In this document: positions 15,758 through 24,541 of the stretch, one piece after another
How the letters are laid out: each line of letters begins with the position of its first letter
How positions within the stretch are numbered: position 1 is the first letter of the stretch
Assembly (NCBI RefSeq): GCF_900199545.1
Contig: NZ_LT962671.1
Location: 508,010 to 543,876 of the forward strand
Length of the DNA: 35,867 bases
Origin: Raoultibacter massiliensis
GTDB lineage: Bacteria > Actinomycetota > Coriobacteriia > Coriobacteriales > Eggerthellaceae
Reading direction: 5' to 3'
Position numbers and translations under genes: made by a program
The notes under the pieces: generated by a model
The model's database searches: none
Told to the model about the DNA's origin: nothing
Seen by the model: only the letters and a program-made list of their open reading frames with translations

Positions 15758-17263
15758 CTATGCCGACAGGTATTCGAGTGCGGATTCGGCGGCCCGATGC
15801 CCGAAAACGTTGATATCGCACACGGCGTTGCCCCCGAGCCTGTTTCCGCCGTGGACGCCGCCTGTCACCTCTCCGGCTGCGAACAGCCCGGCGATGGGGT
15901 TGCCGCTCGTGTCGAGCACCCGCGTTGCGGTGTCGATTTTCAGACCGCCCATCGTGTGGTGGATTCCCGGTGCAACCTTGACGGCGTAAAAGGGGGCGTT
16001 CACGATGGGGTTCAAGCTGGCCGTTCGTCCGAAGGGATCGTCGAGACCCTGCTCGATGCAGTCGTTGTACGTGGTGACCGCGCTGATGAAGTTGGCCGGA
16101 TCGATCTCGTCCATGGAGCTTGCGAGCTCTTCGAGCGTTGTCCCGCTCAGAAGCAAGCCCTGCTTCTCGAACTTTTCCTTGATGCTTTTGTTGTCGTCGT
16201 ACACGTGCTGATCGAATACTGCATACGCCCAGCCGCCGGGCTGCTCCCATTCGGCAGCCGTTACCTTATCGCGCGTCAGGAGCTCGTTGGTGAAGCGGTT
16301 TCCTTCGGCGTTGATGAGGATGGCCCCATCGCCGCGGATGCCTTCGCTCAAAAGGATGGAAGTGCTCTGCTCGACGGTCGGATGAACCTGAATGTGCTCG
16401 AGATCGACGGTGTCCGCCCCGATATCGGTGGCGATTGCGATACCATCGCCCTGGGCTCCCGGCTGGTTGGTGGTGACGGCGTCGATCAATTCGGGGCGGT
16501 ATTGGGCGAGCATTTCGTGATTGGCGCCGAACCCGCCCGTGGCGAGGATGACGACGGGTGCCTTGAACGTATACTCTTTCTTGCCGTCGCTTGCCACAAG
16601 GCCCGCGATTTTACCGTCTTCCATGATGAGGCTCTCTACATTCATGTTCGTGCGGGCGCCGATGCCCCTCTCAGTGCAAAGGTCGTGCATGTGGGTCACG
16701 AGATAGCCGCCGACGGCGCTGCCGTCTTCGGGCCGATGGATGCGGGGAACCGATGCTCCGCCCGATGTCGATATCTTCGTGAGGTGCATGCCGCGTTCCG
16801 CCAACCGTTCGATGGCGGCGTTCGAATTTTCGCACATGTAGCGAATGAGCTCCTTGTCACCGAGCTCTTTGCCTCCGACGAACGTGTCTTGGGCGAACAG
16901 CTCGTTGCTGTCCTCAATGCCTTCTTCTTTCTGGAGAGCGGTTTGGCTTGCGTTCATTCCGCCCTCGGCGAAGTTCGTGTTGCCTCCTACGACCGCCATC
17001 TTTTCGAGCAGCACGACGTTCGCGCCGGCCTCTTGCGCGCTGAGGGCTGCCGTCATGCCGGCGCCGCCTGCTCCCACGACGATGATGTCGAACTCCCCTT
17101 CGTCCTTGGCGGCCGTTTGGGCCGACCCGTTTTGCGGGGCGCATCCTGTCAGCCCGACGCCCGGCAGCATGGCTGCAAGGCCGAGGCCGAGCGATCCTGC
17201 CAGAAACGTGCGGCGGCTTATTGTCGTATGCGCGTGCTGGGGTGCGTTGGTCTGTCCGTTCAT
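15758..17263 (-). CDS. TAT-exported FAD-dependent fumarate-reductase-like flavoprotein
   Basis: The 501-residue protein has a twin-arginine signal (SRRTFL at 16-21) followed by a lipobox-like LTGC ending at Cys41, so it should be exported folded with its FAD and may be lipid-anchored. The FAD-binding segment is DIIVVGAGGAGMTAALSAQEAG (about 59-80). Compared with the known active site of Shewanella flavocytochrome c3 (Gln363, His365, Thr377, Glu378, Arg381, Arg402, His504, Arg544), the spacing places Gln292, His294, Ser306, Glu307, Arg310, Arg331, His435 and Arg475 in those roles; only Thr to Ser differs. It lacks CxxCH haem motifs and an FMN-binding domain, so electrons must come from another protein. 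Substrate may be fumarate or another alkene-type acceptor. AAGGAGG precedes the ATG. Confidence 0.93.
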   Translation of the reverse strand: MNGQTNAPQHAHTTISRRTFLAGSLGLGLAAMLPGVGLTGCAPQNGSAQTAAKDEGEFDIIVVGAGGAGMTAALSAQEAGANVVLLEKMAVVGGNTNFAEGGMNASQTALQKEEGIEDSNELFAQDTFVGGKELGDKELIRYMCENSNAAIERLAERGMHLTKISTSGGASVPRIHRPEDGSAVGGYLVTHMHDLCTERGIGARTNMNVESLIMEDGKIAGLVASDGKKEYTFKAPVVILATGGFGANHEMLAQYRPELIDAVTTNQPGAQGDGIAIATDIGADTVDLEHIQVHPTVEQSTSILLSEGIRGDGAILINAEGNRFTNELLTRDKVTAAEWEQPGGWAYAVFDQHVYDDNKSIKEKFEKQGLLLSGTTLEELASSMDEIDPANFISAVTTYNDCIEQGLDDPFGRTASLNPIVNAPFYAVKVAPGIHHTMGGLKIDTATRVLDTSGNPIAGLFAAGEVTGGVHGGNRLGGNAVCDINVFGHRAAESALEYLSA

Positions 17264-17292
17264 AATGATCCTCCTTGTTTCGAACGCCTCCT

Positions 17293-17321
17293 CAAGGCGT
17301 TTGCCTTGCCTATACGATAGG
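17293..17321 (-). promoter_or_regulatory. Two adjacent dyads upstream of the flavoprotein gene
   Basis: CAAGGC-GTTT-GCCTTG (17293-17308) is a perfect 6-bp dyad 30 bp before the flavoprotein ATG, and it abuts CCTAT-ACG-ATAGG (17309-17321), a perfect 5-bp dyad. They could be an operator overlapping the promoter or a leader hairpin. Further out are CCCGA-A-TCGGG (17368-17378) and CCTTT-CAAAT-AAAGG (17383-17397). The rest of the 395-bp spacer up to pyrG holds only a TAGAAT at 17529-17534 as a possible pyrG -10. Confidence 0.4.
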
Positions 17322-17412
17322 GCGGAAAGGCGCGCGGGCGGAAGCGTCGTATCGGGTGGCTTCTACGCCCGAATCGGGTGATCCTTTCAAATAAAGGCCG
17401 TTCGGGGGCTGA

Positions 17413-19269
<1,857 letters not shown>

Positions 19270-19278
19270 GGCGTGCGC

Positions 19279-20184
19279 ATGCTCGACATGGAGATTCGCG
19301 AGTACATCGCCTATCTGAGCATCGAGCGCGGAAGCTCGCCGCTTACGGTTTCGGCTTACGAACGCGATCTGAGATCGTACGCCGAGTTTCTCGAATCGCA
19401 GGGCGTGGCCTCGCTTTCGCGCATCGATCGCGACGCGGTGCTCGCCTACGAGGCGGAGCTCGTCGGCTCGGGTCTCGCCCCCGCGACGATCGAGCGGCGC
19501 GTATCGGCAATCAAGGGGTTCCACCGGTTTTTGGTGCGCGAGGGCATATCCGCAAAGAATCCCACCGACTCGCTTCGGCTTCCGAAGGTTCCCGATACCT
19601 TGCCTGACGTGTTGTCCGTCGAACAGGTCGATCGGATGCTGTCGCAGCCTTTCGGCGACGATGCGGCCGGGCTGCGCAATCGCGCGATTCTCGAGGTTTT
19701 GTACGGTTGCGGACTGCGCGTGAGCGAGCTGACGGGACTCGATTCGGGCGGACTGCTGCTCGACGAGGGATTCTTGCGCGTTGTCGGCAAGGGGTCGAAA
19801 GAGCGTGTCGCACCCATCGCGGGCGCGGCGGCCGATGCGCTGCGCAATTATCTCGAGAGGGGTCGCCCCGAGCTTGCGAAACCCTACGCGAAACCCACCT
19901 CGGCCGTGTTCCTCAATGCACGAGGCGGACGTCTGACCCGGCAGAGCGTGCATGCGATCGTCGCGCGAGCCGGGTTATCCATCGGCGTCGAGAACCTTCA
20001 CCCGCATACGCTTCGGCATTCGTTCGCGACGCACCTTCTGAGCGGCGGAGCCGATCTGCGCGTCATCCAGGAGATGCTCGGTCATTCCGACATTTCGACG
20101 ACGCAGATATACACCCATGTCGATCGCGCCCACATCCATGACGAATACATCAGCGCCCATCCGCGCGCACGGCTCAAGGCGTAG
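19279..20184 (+). CDS. xerD: Site-specific tyrosine recombinase XerD
   Basis: XerD with its partner XerC resolves chromosome dimers at dif during division. The 301-residue protein has an N-terminal core-binding domain (about 1-95) and a catalytic domain. The tyrosine-recombinase residues are all visible: Arg147 in CGLRVSEL, a Lys in GKGSKER (about 171-174), His243 and Arg246 in HTLRHSFATHLL, His269 in LGHSDISTTQIYTH, and the nucleophile Tyr278. The ATG at 19279 is preferred because GAGGGTAGGG ends 7 nt before it; a GTG at 19273 is possible but crowds that site. XerD rather than XerC is chosen from the length, the overall pattern and the common pairing with housekeeping genes, so the exact paralogue is slightly less sure. 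Confidence 0.92.
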   Translation: MLDMEIREYIAYLSIERGSSPLTVSAYERDLRSYAEFLESQGVASLSRIDRDAVLAYEAELVGSGLAPATIERRVSAIKGFHRFLVREGISAKNPTDSLRLPKVPDTLPDVLSVEQVDRMLSQPFGDDAAGLRNRAILEVLYGCGLRVSELTGLDSGGLLLDEGFLRVVGKGSKERVAPIAGAAADALRNYLERGRPELAKPYAKPTSAVFLNARGGRLTRQSVHAIVARAGLSIGVENLHPHTLRHSFATHLLSGGADLRVIQEMLGHSDISTTQIYTHVDRAHIHDEYISAHPRARLKA

Positions 20185-20315
20185 CGCAGATCAAGGAGCG
20201 GTGAGGCTTGGGGACGGCGCGCGGATCGAGGGCGAGGGGCTCGGCAGCCTCCCATGCGCTCGCCTTGACGTAGAACCGCCAGCCGACGTGCGTGCGCTCG
20301 GACGAGAGCAGTCTG

Positions 20316-20345
20316 CGGTTTGGCAACCGTAATCTGTCCCTTTCT
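20316..20345 (+). terminator. Possible terminator after xerD
   Basis: CGGTT-TGGC-AACCG (20316-20329) forms a 5-bp stem with a 4-nt loop, extendable by one G-T pair, and is followed by the T-rich TAATCTGTCCCTTTCT. It lies 130 bp beyond the xerD stop, in a 245-bp spacer with no other feature I can name. Confidence 0.35.
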
Positions 20346-20429
20346 ACACAGCTTCCCTAATCGGACGCGTGCGCAGCCGTTCCTAGTGTATTATTCCATA
20401 GCATATCTGCACGGACGGAGTGGAAAAGC

Positions 20430-21716
20430 GTGAAGTTCAGCATACAGAAGCTCATGATGGGCCTTGTGATCGTCATCGTTTTGGCGTTCGTGCTGCTGCG
20501 TGGCGATCAGCTTGTCGAGCTCGTCGAGACCATGAAAAAGGGTGCGGTCATCCCCTTGATCGCCGCCGTTCTCACGCAGCTGTGCAAGTACTTCGCCCAG
20601 AGTTTCGCCTACTCGTATTCGTTTTCCGCCGTCGAGGAGAAGATGGAGCCGCGCGAGACGCTGCCGCTTGTGTTCGGCACGTTTTTCATGAATACGATCG
20701 CTCCTTCGCTCAATATGGCGGGTGCCACGCTTGTCGTGGATGACGCCCATCGCCGCGGCATATCGGCGGGCAAGGCAACTTCTGCGGCGCTCCTTATGCA
20801 GATGTCCATCGAGTCGGGCTTCATGACCATCATGATCATCGGGTTCGTTATTCTGGAATTTGCCGGGCAGCTCGATCCTCTATGGTTCCTGCTCGGGCTT
20901 GTGGTCGTGCTGCTTGTGGCCGTCATGGGGTCCATCATGGTGCTCGGGCATAAAAAACCCGCGCTGCTCATGCGCATGCTTCGCCCCGTCGAGCGTCTTG
21001 TGAACCGCGTGCGCGTGCGGCTCAAGAAAGAGCCGTTGAAACCTTGGATCGAAAGCGCCGTGACTTCGTTCGGCGATGCGGCCGTCCTCATTGTGAAGAA
21101 CCCCAAAACCACTGCCAAGGTGTTCGGCTGCTCCATCCTTGCAAGCACCTGCGAGCTTGCCTGCTTCTGTTTGGTGGGCATCGCGTTCGATGTATACATA
21201 CCACAGGCTCTCATCTGCGGATACGTTGTTGCAACTCTGTTTGCGATGATATCCGTCACGCCGCAGGGCGTAGGGGTTGTCGAAGCCGCCGTGCTTGTGC
21301 TGTTCACATCGTACGGCGTGGCGGGCGCTGCGGGCATGGCCATTGCGCTCGTGTATCGCGGCCTTGTGTTCTGGATGCCGTTCTTGATCGGGGCGGTGCT
21401 TATTCAGCGCACGAAATCATTCAGGCGCGATAAGAGCGACAAGGGCGACAAGAACGATGGGAAGCACCCCGACGAACGCGATAGGACGTCTGTCAAAGGC
21501 GCGACGCTCGACGGCAAGCGCCTTGGCAAGGGCGATTCCGCCGATGATCACGCAATGCCATGGACGACGCCCCTAGACGGCCAGAGCGATCAGCCCTCGC
21601 GCGATCGGCGCGCCGATGATCTCCTCGCGCAGCAGAAGAGGGGCGATTCATCGGGTCGGTTCGACTCCGCATCGCGCAACCGGAAAGACAACCTGGGCAA
21701 CCGCAAGGATACCTGA
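20430..21716 (+). CDS. Flippase-like membrane protein (LPG_synthase_TM / UPF0104 family) with hydrophilic tail
   Basis: The GTG at 20430 follows GGAGTGGAAAAGC. The first 330 residues of the 428 carry about eight hydrophobic segments and the family hallmarks: a conserved GTFFMNTIAPSLNMAGA block near 83-99, SVTPQGVGVVEAAVLV near 275-290, and VYRGLVFWMPFLIG near 308-321. This is the membrane domain found alone in UPF0104 proteins and joined to an aminoacyltransferase domain in MprF, where it moves lysyl-phosphatidylglycerol. No transferase domain is present here, so it may flip or transport a lipid or polyprenyl substrate; that is inference. Residues 333-428 are an unusual charged, low-complexity tail (DKSDKGDKNDGK and more) unlike the rest. 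Its promoter is unclear; a TATTAT lies at 20389-20394. Confidence 0.88.
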   Translation: MKFSIQKLMMGLVIVIVLAFVLLRGDQLVELVETMKKGAVIPLIAAVLTQLCKYFAQSFAYSYSFSAVEEKMEPRETLPLVFGTFFMNTIAPSLNMAGATLVVDDAHRRGISAGKATSAALLMQMSIESGFMTIMIIGFVILEFAGQLDPLWFLLGLVVVLLVAVMGSIMVLGHKKPALLMRMLRPVERLVNRVRVRLKKEPLKPWIESAVTSFGDAAVLIVKNPKTTAKVFGCSILASTCELACFCLVGIAFDVYIPQALICGYVVATLFAMISVTPQGVGVVEAAVLVLFTSYGVAGAAGMAIALVYRGLVFWMPFLIGAVLIQRTKSFRRDKSDKGDKNDGKHPDERDRTSVKGATLDGKRLGKGDSADDHAMPWTTPLDGQSDQPSRDRRADDLLAQQKRGDSSGRFDSASRNRKDNLGNRKDT

Positions 21717-21868
21717 GGTGCTCGACGGAGCGGTGCCGCTTGCGATGTGCTGCGGACCGATGCGCCGCGGATCGATGCGCGTTTCCGGCCGCTCGGCCTG
21801 CAGTAATCCGGTGATTCCCGTGCACTTCGAATTCCTCAAGAACTTCCCTGGTTGAAATCGCCTTGTAA

Positions 21869-22023
21869 ATGGCGGTCAAGGCAAGCTTCTGTCGGCATCG
21901 GACATGGTTGGTAATATATTTAATAATTGCGAACAGGGGAAATGCCGGCAGCAATGGTCGATCGGTCCCCGAATTGCCCCGTAATTGCCTCGGAAGGCTA
22001 CAGAAGCTTGCATTGGCCGCCAT
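21869..22023. repeat. Imperfect 24-bp inverted repeats flanking a 107-bp core
   Basis: ATGGCGGTCAAGGCAAGCTT and the next four bases (21869-21892) match the reverse complement of 22000-22023 at 22 of 24 positions; one difference is a G-T wobble in RNA form. Two further A-T pairs extend outward, and weaker similarity continues beyond (CCTT and GAAA blocks on both sides). The core is AT-rich at 21911-21927, unlike its GC-rich setting. The layout resembles a small non-autonomous mobile element or a REP-like palindrome. No transposase or target-site duplication was found. Confidence 0.6.
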
Positions 22024-22149
22024 TTTTCGAAGGATTTTCGGAGGGAAGGCTTAGAGGGGATCGCTTTTCGATGCGTAGTGGATCCGCACGGTGCATCGAG
22101 GGGCATCGTCGACGGTTGCGGTCGCGTTCCCGTGTGCTGCGCCTGTGCG

Positions 22150-22180
22150 TCCCACATGCTCCCACCTAGTTTGCTCCCAC
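22150..22180 (-). promoter_or_regulatory. MraZ-box-like repeats, leftward cluster 1
   Basis: On the minus strand GTGGGA occurs three times (22180-22175, 22165-22160, 22155-22150), the last two with the 10-bp period known for MraZ operators, the first 15 bp away. No gene on that strand follows. Confidence 0.35.
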
Positions 22181-22306
22181 CCTGCGCCACCGGCGCCCCG
22201 CGCATCCGTCTCGCCTCGCAAGCTGGTAGGGCGCGATTTCGATATGATCGCGATCGGGCCATTCACGGTTTGCGCACATCTTCGGGGGTGCTTCAACCGC
22301 ACGTTT

Positions 22307-22340
22307 CCCATCCGTTACCCATAGTCTCCCACTTTGTCCC
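22307..22340 (-). promoter_or_regulatory. MraZ-box-like repeats, leftward cluster 2
   Basis: On the minus strand TGGG occurs at 22331-22328, 22321-22318 and 22310-22307, with spacings of 10 and 11 bp. The 14-mer GGGACAAAGTGGGA (22340-22327) differs by one base from GGGTCAAAGTGGGA in the mraZ promoter, so it reads as an inverted, second copy of that operator. Confidence 0.45.
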
Positions 22341-22469
22341 CGTCTGCATCTGGTGTCCGAAAGCGGGGTGGTGCGCCATATGTGGTGTACATCCCATATC
22401 CGCAGCATAGAGACCGCGTTGTCGTGGTGGCAAAGGGGGTTCCGTTTAGGGGGATATTCCCGTATTTTG

Positions 22470-22498
22470 TTGCGAAGTGGGTCAAAGTGGGATAGAAT
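22470..22498 (+). promoter_or_regulatory. mraZ (dcw) promoter with MraZ boxes
   Basis: TTGCGA (22470-22475) and TAGAAT (22493-22498) are spaced by 17 bp. Two direct repeats AAGTGGG/AAGTGGG, with GTGGG at 22477 and 22487 (10-bp period), fill the spacer. MraZ is known to bind TGGG-type direct repeats of 10-bp period upstream of its own gene, so self-repression by blocking RNA polymerase is the likely mechanism. The start codon is 44 bp downstream of the -10. Confidence 0.7.
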
Positions 22499-22542
22499 AC
22501 CACCCATCGGAAAACACTCGAGCGAATGAAAGGGAGGCATGC

Positions 22543-22974
22543 ATGACGGATCTCGTTGGCGAGTTTCGGCATAAGCTGGACGCCAAAGGCCGTCTGTCCC
22601 TTCCTTCCGATTTTCGCAAGGTGCTACCGATGAACTTGAAGATCACGCTCTCTCCGAAGAACGACAGCCTGTACGTGTTCGACTCGGACGGCTTCAGCGC
22701 GTGGGTTGCTTCCCTTTTCGACAAAGACGGGGGATTCCAACCGAGCAACTCCAAGCATGTGAACATGCGCAAGGTGCTCAACTCGCGCGCCAAGAACGTC
22801 GAGCTCGATGCCTCCGGCCGCATCGGCATCTCTGCCGATCTGCGCAATGCAGCAGGCCTTGGCAAGGACGTCGTTTTGGTGGGGGATACTGACCACTTCG
22901 AGATTTGGGACGCAAAGCGTTGGGACGACTTCTGCAGCAGCGTGGATCTTTCCTCTCTGTTCGTCGAAGACTGA
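22543..22974 (+). CDS. mraZ: Transcriptional regulator MraZ
   Basis: MraZ is the DNA-binding repressor that heads the division and cell-wall cluster. The ATG at 22543 follows AAGGGAGG; an in-frame start at 22477 would run through the promoter and is rejected. The 143 residues contain the two tandem SpoVT-AbrB-type domains: EFRHKLDAKGRLSLPSDFRK (about 6-25) and NVELDASGRIGISADLRNAAGL (about 86-107), each with the DxxGRlxiPxxlR pattern. Known family members form ring-shaped oligomers that bind closely spaced TGGG repeats, and such repeats stand in its promoter. rsmH follows by 18 bp. Confidence 0.96.
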   Translation: MTDLVGEFRHKLDAKGRLSLPSDFRKVLPMNLKITLSPKNDSLYVFDSDGFSAWVASLFDKDGGFQPSNSKHVNMRKVLNSRAKNVELDASGRIGISADLRNAAGLGKDVVLVGDTDHFEIWDAKRWDDFCSSVDLSSLFVED

Positions 22975-22992
22975 TTTCAAGACGTGAGCGCA

Positions 22993-23949
22993 ATGACAAA
23001 CGAATATCGGCATACACCGGTTCTGCTCGCCGAGTGCCTCGAATACCTACACCTTAAAACACAGCACATATTCGTGGACGCAACACTCGGCGGTGCAGGG
23101 CATTCCCTCGAAGCAGCCCGTCTGCTCGGGCCGGATTCAACCCTGATCGGCATCGATCAGGACGCAGTGGCGCGAGCCGCGGCAAAGGATCGCCTTATGG
23201 CGCTTCCGGATGACGTCCGACCGAATATCGAGCTTTTGGCGGGTAACTTCGGCGATATGGATGAGCTCCTTTTGTCTGCGGAAGTGCCGGGGGTCGATGC
23301 GTTTCTTTTCGACCTCGGCGTATCTTCGGTGCAGATAGACACGCCTTCTCGTGGCTTCTCCTTCAAGGAGGACGGCCCACTTGATATGCGGATGAATCCG
23401 GGCAATGACACTCTAAACGCAGCAGAGATCGTCAACACCTACAACGCAGCAGATCTCACTCGGATCATCCGTAGTTACTCAGACGAGAAATGGGCGAGCC
23501 GCATAGCGGAGTTCATCGTGAAGGCACGCCAGGAGGCGCCGATCGAAACGAGCGCACAGCTCGTGGAGATCATCAAGGCCGCCATCCCGGCTTCGGCCAG
23601 GCGCGCTGGAGGCCATCCGGCGAAACGTACGTTTCAGGCTCTTCGCATCGAGGTCAATTCTGAACTCTCGGTGCTGAGAAGCGGCCTTGAGGCGGCAGTT
23701 CGATGGTTGAACCCAGGCGGCCGCCTCGTCGTCATCAGCTACCATTCGCTCGAAGACCGTATCGTGAAAGACGTAATCGCGGGATATGCGAACCGTTGCA
23801 CCTGTCCGCCCGACCTCCCGGTCTGCGTGTGCGGGAAGAAGCCGATACTCGAACCTGTCACGCGCAAACCCGTTTTGCCGACCGAAGAGGAAATCGAGCG
23901 CAACCCGCGCGCACGCAGCGCCAAGCTGAGGGTCGCCGAAAAGCTTTAG
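22993..23949 (+). CDS. rsmH: 16S rRNA m4C1402 methyltransferase RsmH (MraW)
   Basis: RsmH uses S-adenosylmethionine to methylate N4 of C1402 in 16S rRNA. Its start is either ATG 22993 (318 residues, GTGAG just upstream) or an in-frame GTG at 22984; the ATG is preferred because it places the family opening YRHTPVLLAECLEYL at the N-terminus. Other signatures: FVDATLGGAGHS for SAM binding, FDLGVSSVQIDTPSRGFSFKEDGPLDMRM, KRTFQALRIEVNSEL and LVVISYHSLEDRIVK. Near the C-terminus are the cysteines CTCPPDLPVCVCGKKP common in the family. It stands in its usual place after mraZ. A 118-bp gap follows before the ftsL-like gene, with a possible 7-bp stem at 23969-23990. Confidence 0.96.
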   Translation: MTNEYRHTPVLLAECLEYLHLKTQHIFVDATLGGAGHSLEAARLLGPDSTLIGIDQDAVARAAAKDRLMALPDDVRPNIELLAGNFGDMDELLLSAEVPGVDAFLFDLGVSSVQIDTPSRGFSFKEDGPLDMRMNPGNDTLNAAEIVNTYNAADLTRIIRSYSDEKWASRIAEFIVKARQEAPIETSAQLVEIIKAAIPASARRAGGHPAKRTFQALRIEVNSELSVLRSGLEAAVRWLNPGGRLVVISYHSLEDRIVKDVIAGYANRCTCPPDLPVCVCGKKPILEPVTRKPVLPTEEEIERNPRARSAKLRVAEKL

Positions 23950-24067
23950 ATCAAGCGGATCGGAAGAGCCTTCAAACTCGGGCTTGAGGGAATCGCATCG
24001 GTTCAACAAAAGAAAAGAAGAGTACAGACCACCTGAAACGCAGCTAAAACGGAAGGAGTGAGTGGTC

Positions 24068-24538
24068 ATGGGCGCCGCGCCAGCATACCGGTATCCCGAG
24101 CGGATGCCCGAACGATCTCCACGAGTCCGTGTTGTTCCAGGGGGAAGGCCTCAAAACCGCCCCGATACCGTATCGTCTTCGGCGATTTTCCTCGCCAAAG
24201 CGTTCGCCGTCGTATTGGTGGTGTTCGCTTTGCTGGGATTCGTCCGCATCGGCCTTGCTTCGGCTACGGTCACGACGGCCCTGTCGGCTGACGAACTGTC
24301 GACCAACATAGATTCTGCGCGATCCGAGGGCAACGAGCTCGAGGTGCGCCAAAGCTATCTTTCCAATCCCACGAACGTCAAGCAGGAGGCTGCTTCGAAA
24401 CTCGGCATGTCCGAGCCCGAGCAGGCGCTCACCATAACGCTTGAAGCAGATGTCGTTGCCACCGATGCAAGCGGCAACCTGTCGCTCGCATCGAGCGTGG
24501 AAGCTGCATCGGCCCAGGCAGCCACAGCGCAAGGCTAG
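24068..24538 (+). CDS. FtsL-like division protein
   Basis: A 156-residue single-pass protein: a cytoplasmic basic and proline-rich N-terminus (1-38), a membrane segment at about 39-66, then an extracytoplasmic stretch with coiled-coil propensity (SADELSTNIDSARSEGNELEVRQSYLSNPTN near 73-103) and a low-complexity Ala/Ser-rich end. Primary sequence is poorly conserved in FtsL, but position between rsmH and ftsI, size and topology all fit. FtsL with FtsB and FtsQ activates the FtsW-FtsI septal synthase. The ATG at 24068 is chosen because GGAAGGAG ends 9 nt upstream; a GTG at 24062 would be too close. It stops 3 bp before ftsI. The assignment depends on context more than on motifs. Confidence 0.75.
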   Translation: MGAAPAYRYPERMPERSPRVRVVPGGRPQNRPDTVSSSAIFLAKAFAVVLVVFALLGFVRIGLASATVTTALSADELSTNIDSARSEGNELEVRQSYLSNPTNVKQEAASKLGMSEPEQALTITLEADVVATDASGNLSLASSVEAASAQAATAQG

Positions 24539-24541
24539 CCC

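Larger units (their letters stand above)
21717..22469. other. Gene-poor region upstream of the dcw cluster
   Basis: No open frame here shows family motifs, a good ribosome site and sensible composition at once. The stretch does hold a 13-mer tandem pair (CGGACCGATGCGC at 21753, CGGATCGATGCGC at 21768), the long inverted repeat at 21869-22023 with an AT-rich patch near 21911-21927, and two leftward clusters of TGGG boxes at 22150-22180 and 22307-22331. A small RNA cannot be excluded by eye. Confidence 0.6.

Noticed and set aside
15266..17320. 684-codon open frame on the plus strand
   Set aside because: It is antisense to the flavoprotein and LuxR genes, both of which have family motifs and ribosome sites. 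Long antisense frames are expected in GC-rich DNA.
21905..21935. dif-like site for XerC/XerD in the AT-rich patch
   Set aside because: The AT-rich stretch lacks two 11-bp recombinase arms around a 6-bp centre; only a loose ATTTAAT-type resemblance exists.
21493..22023. 176-codon minus-strand open frame across the repeat region
   Set aside because: Its start codon is the inverted-repeat arm, it runs antisense into the flippase tail, and no family pattern or ribosome site is visible. Neighbouring minus frames looked faintly like an RNA methyltransferase or membrane protein, but that is the antisense of a Lys/Asp-rich tail.
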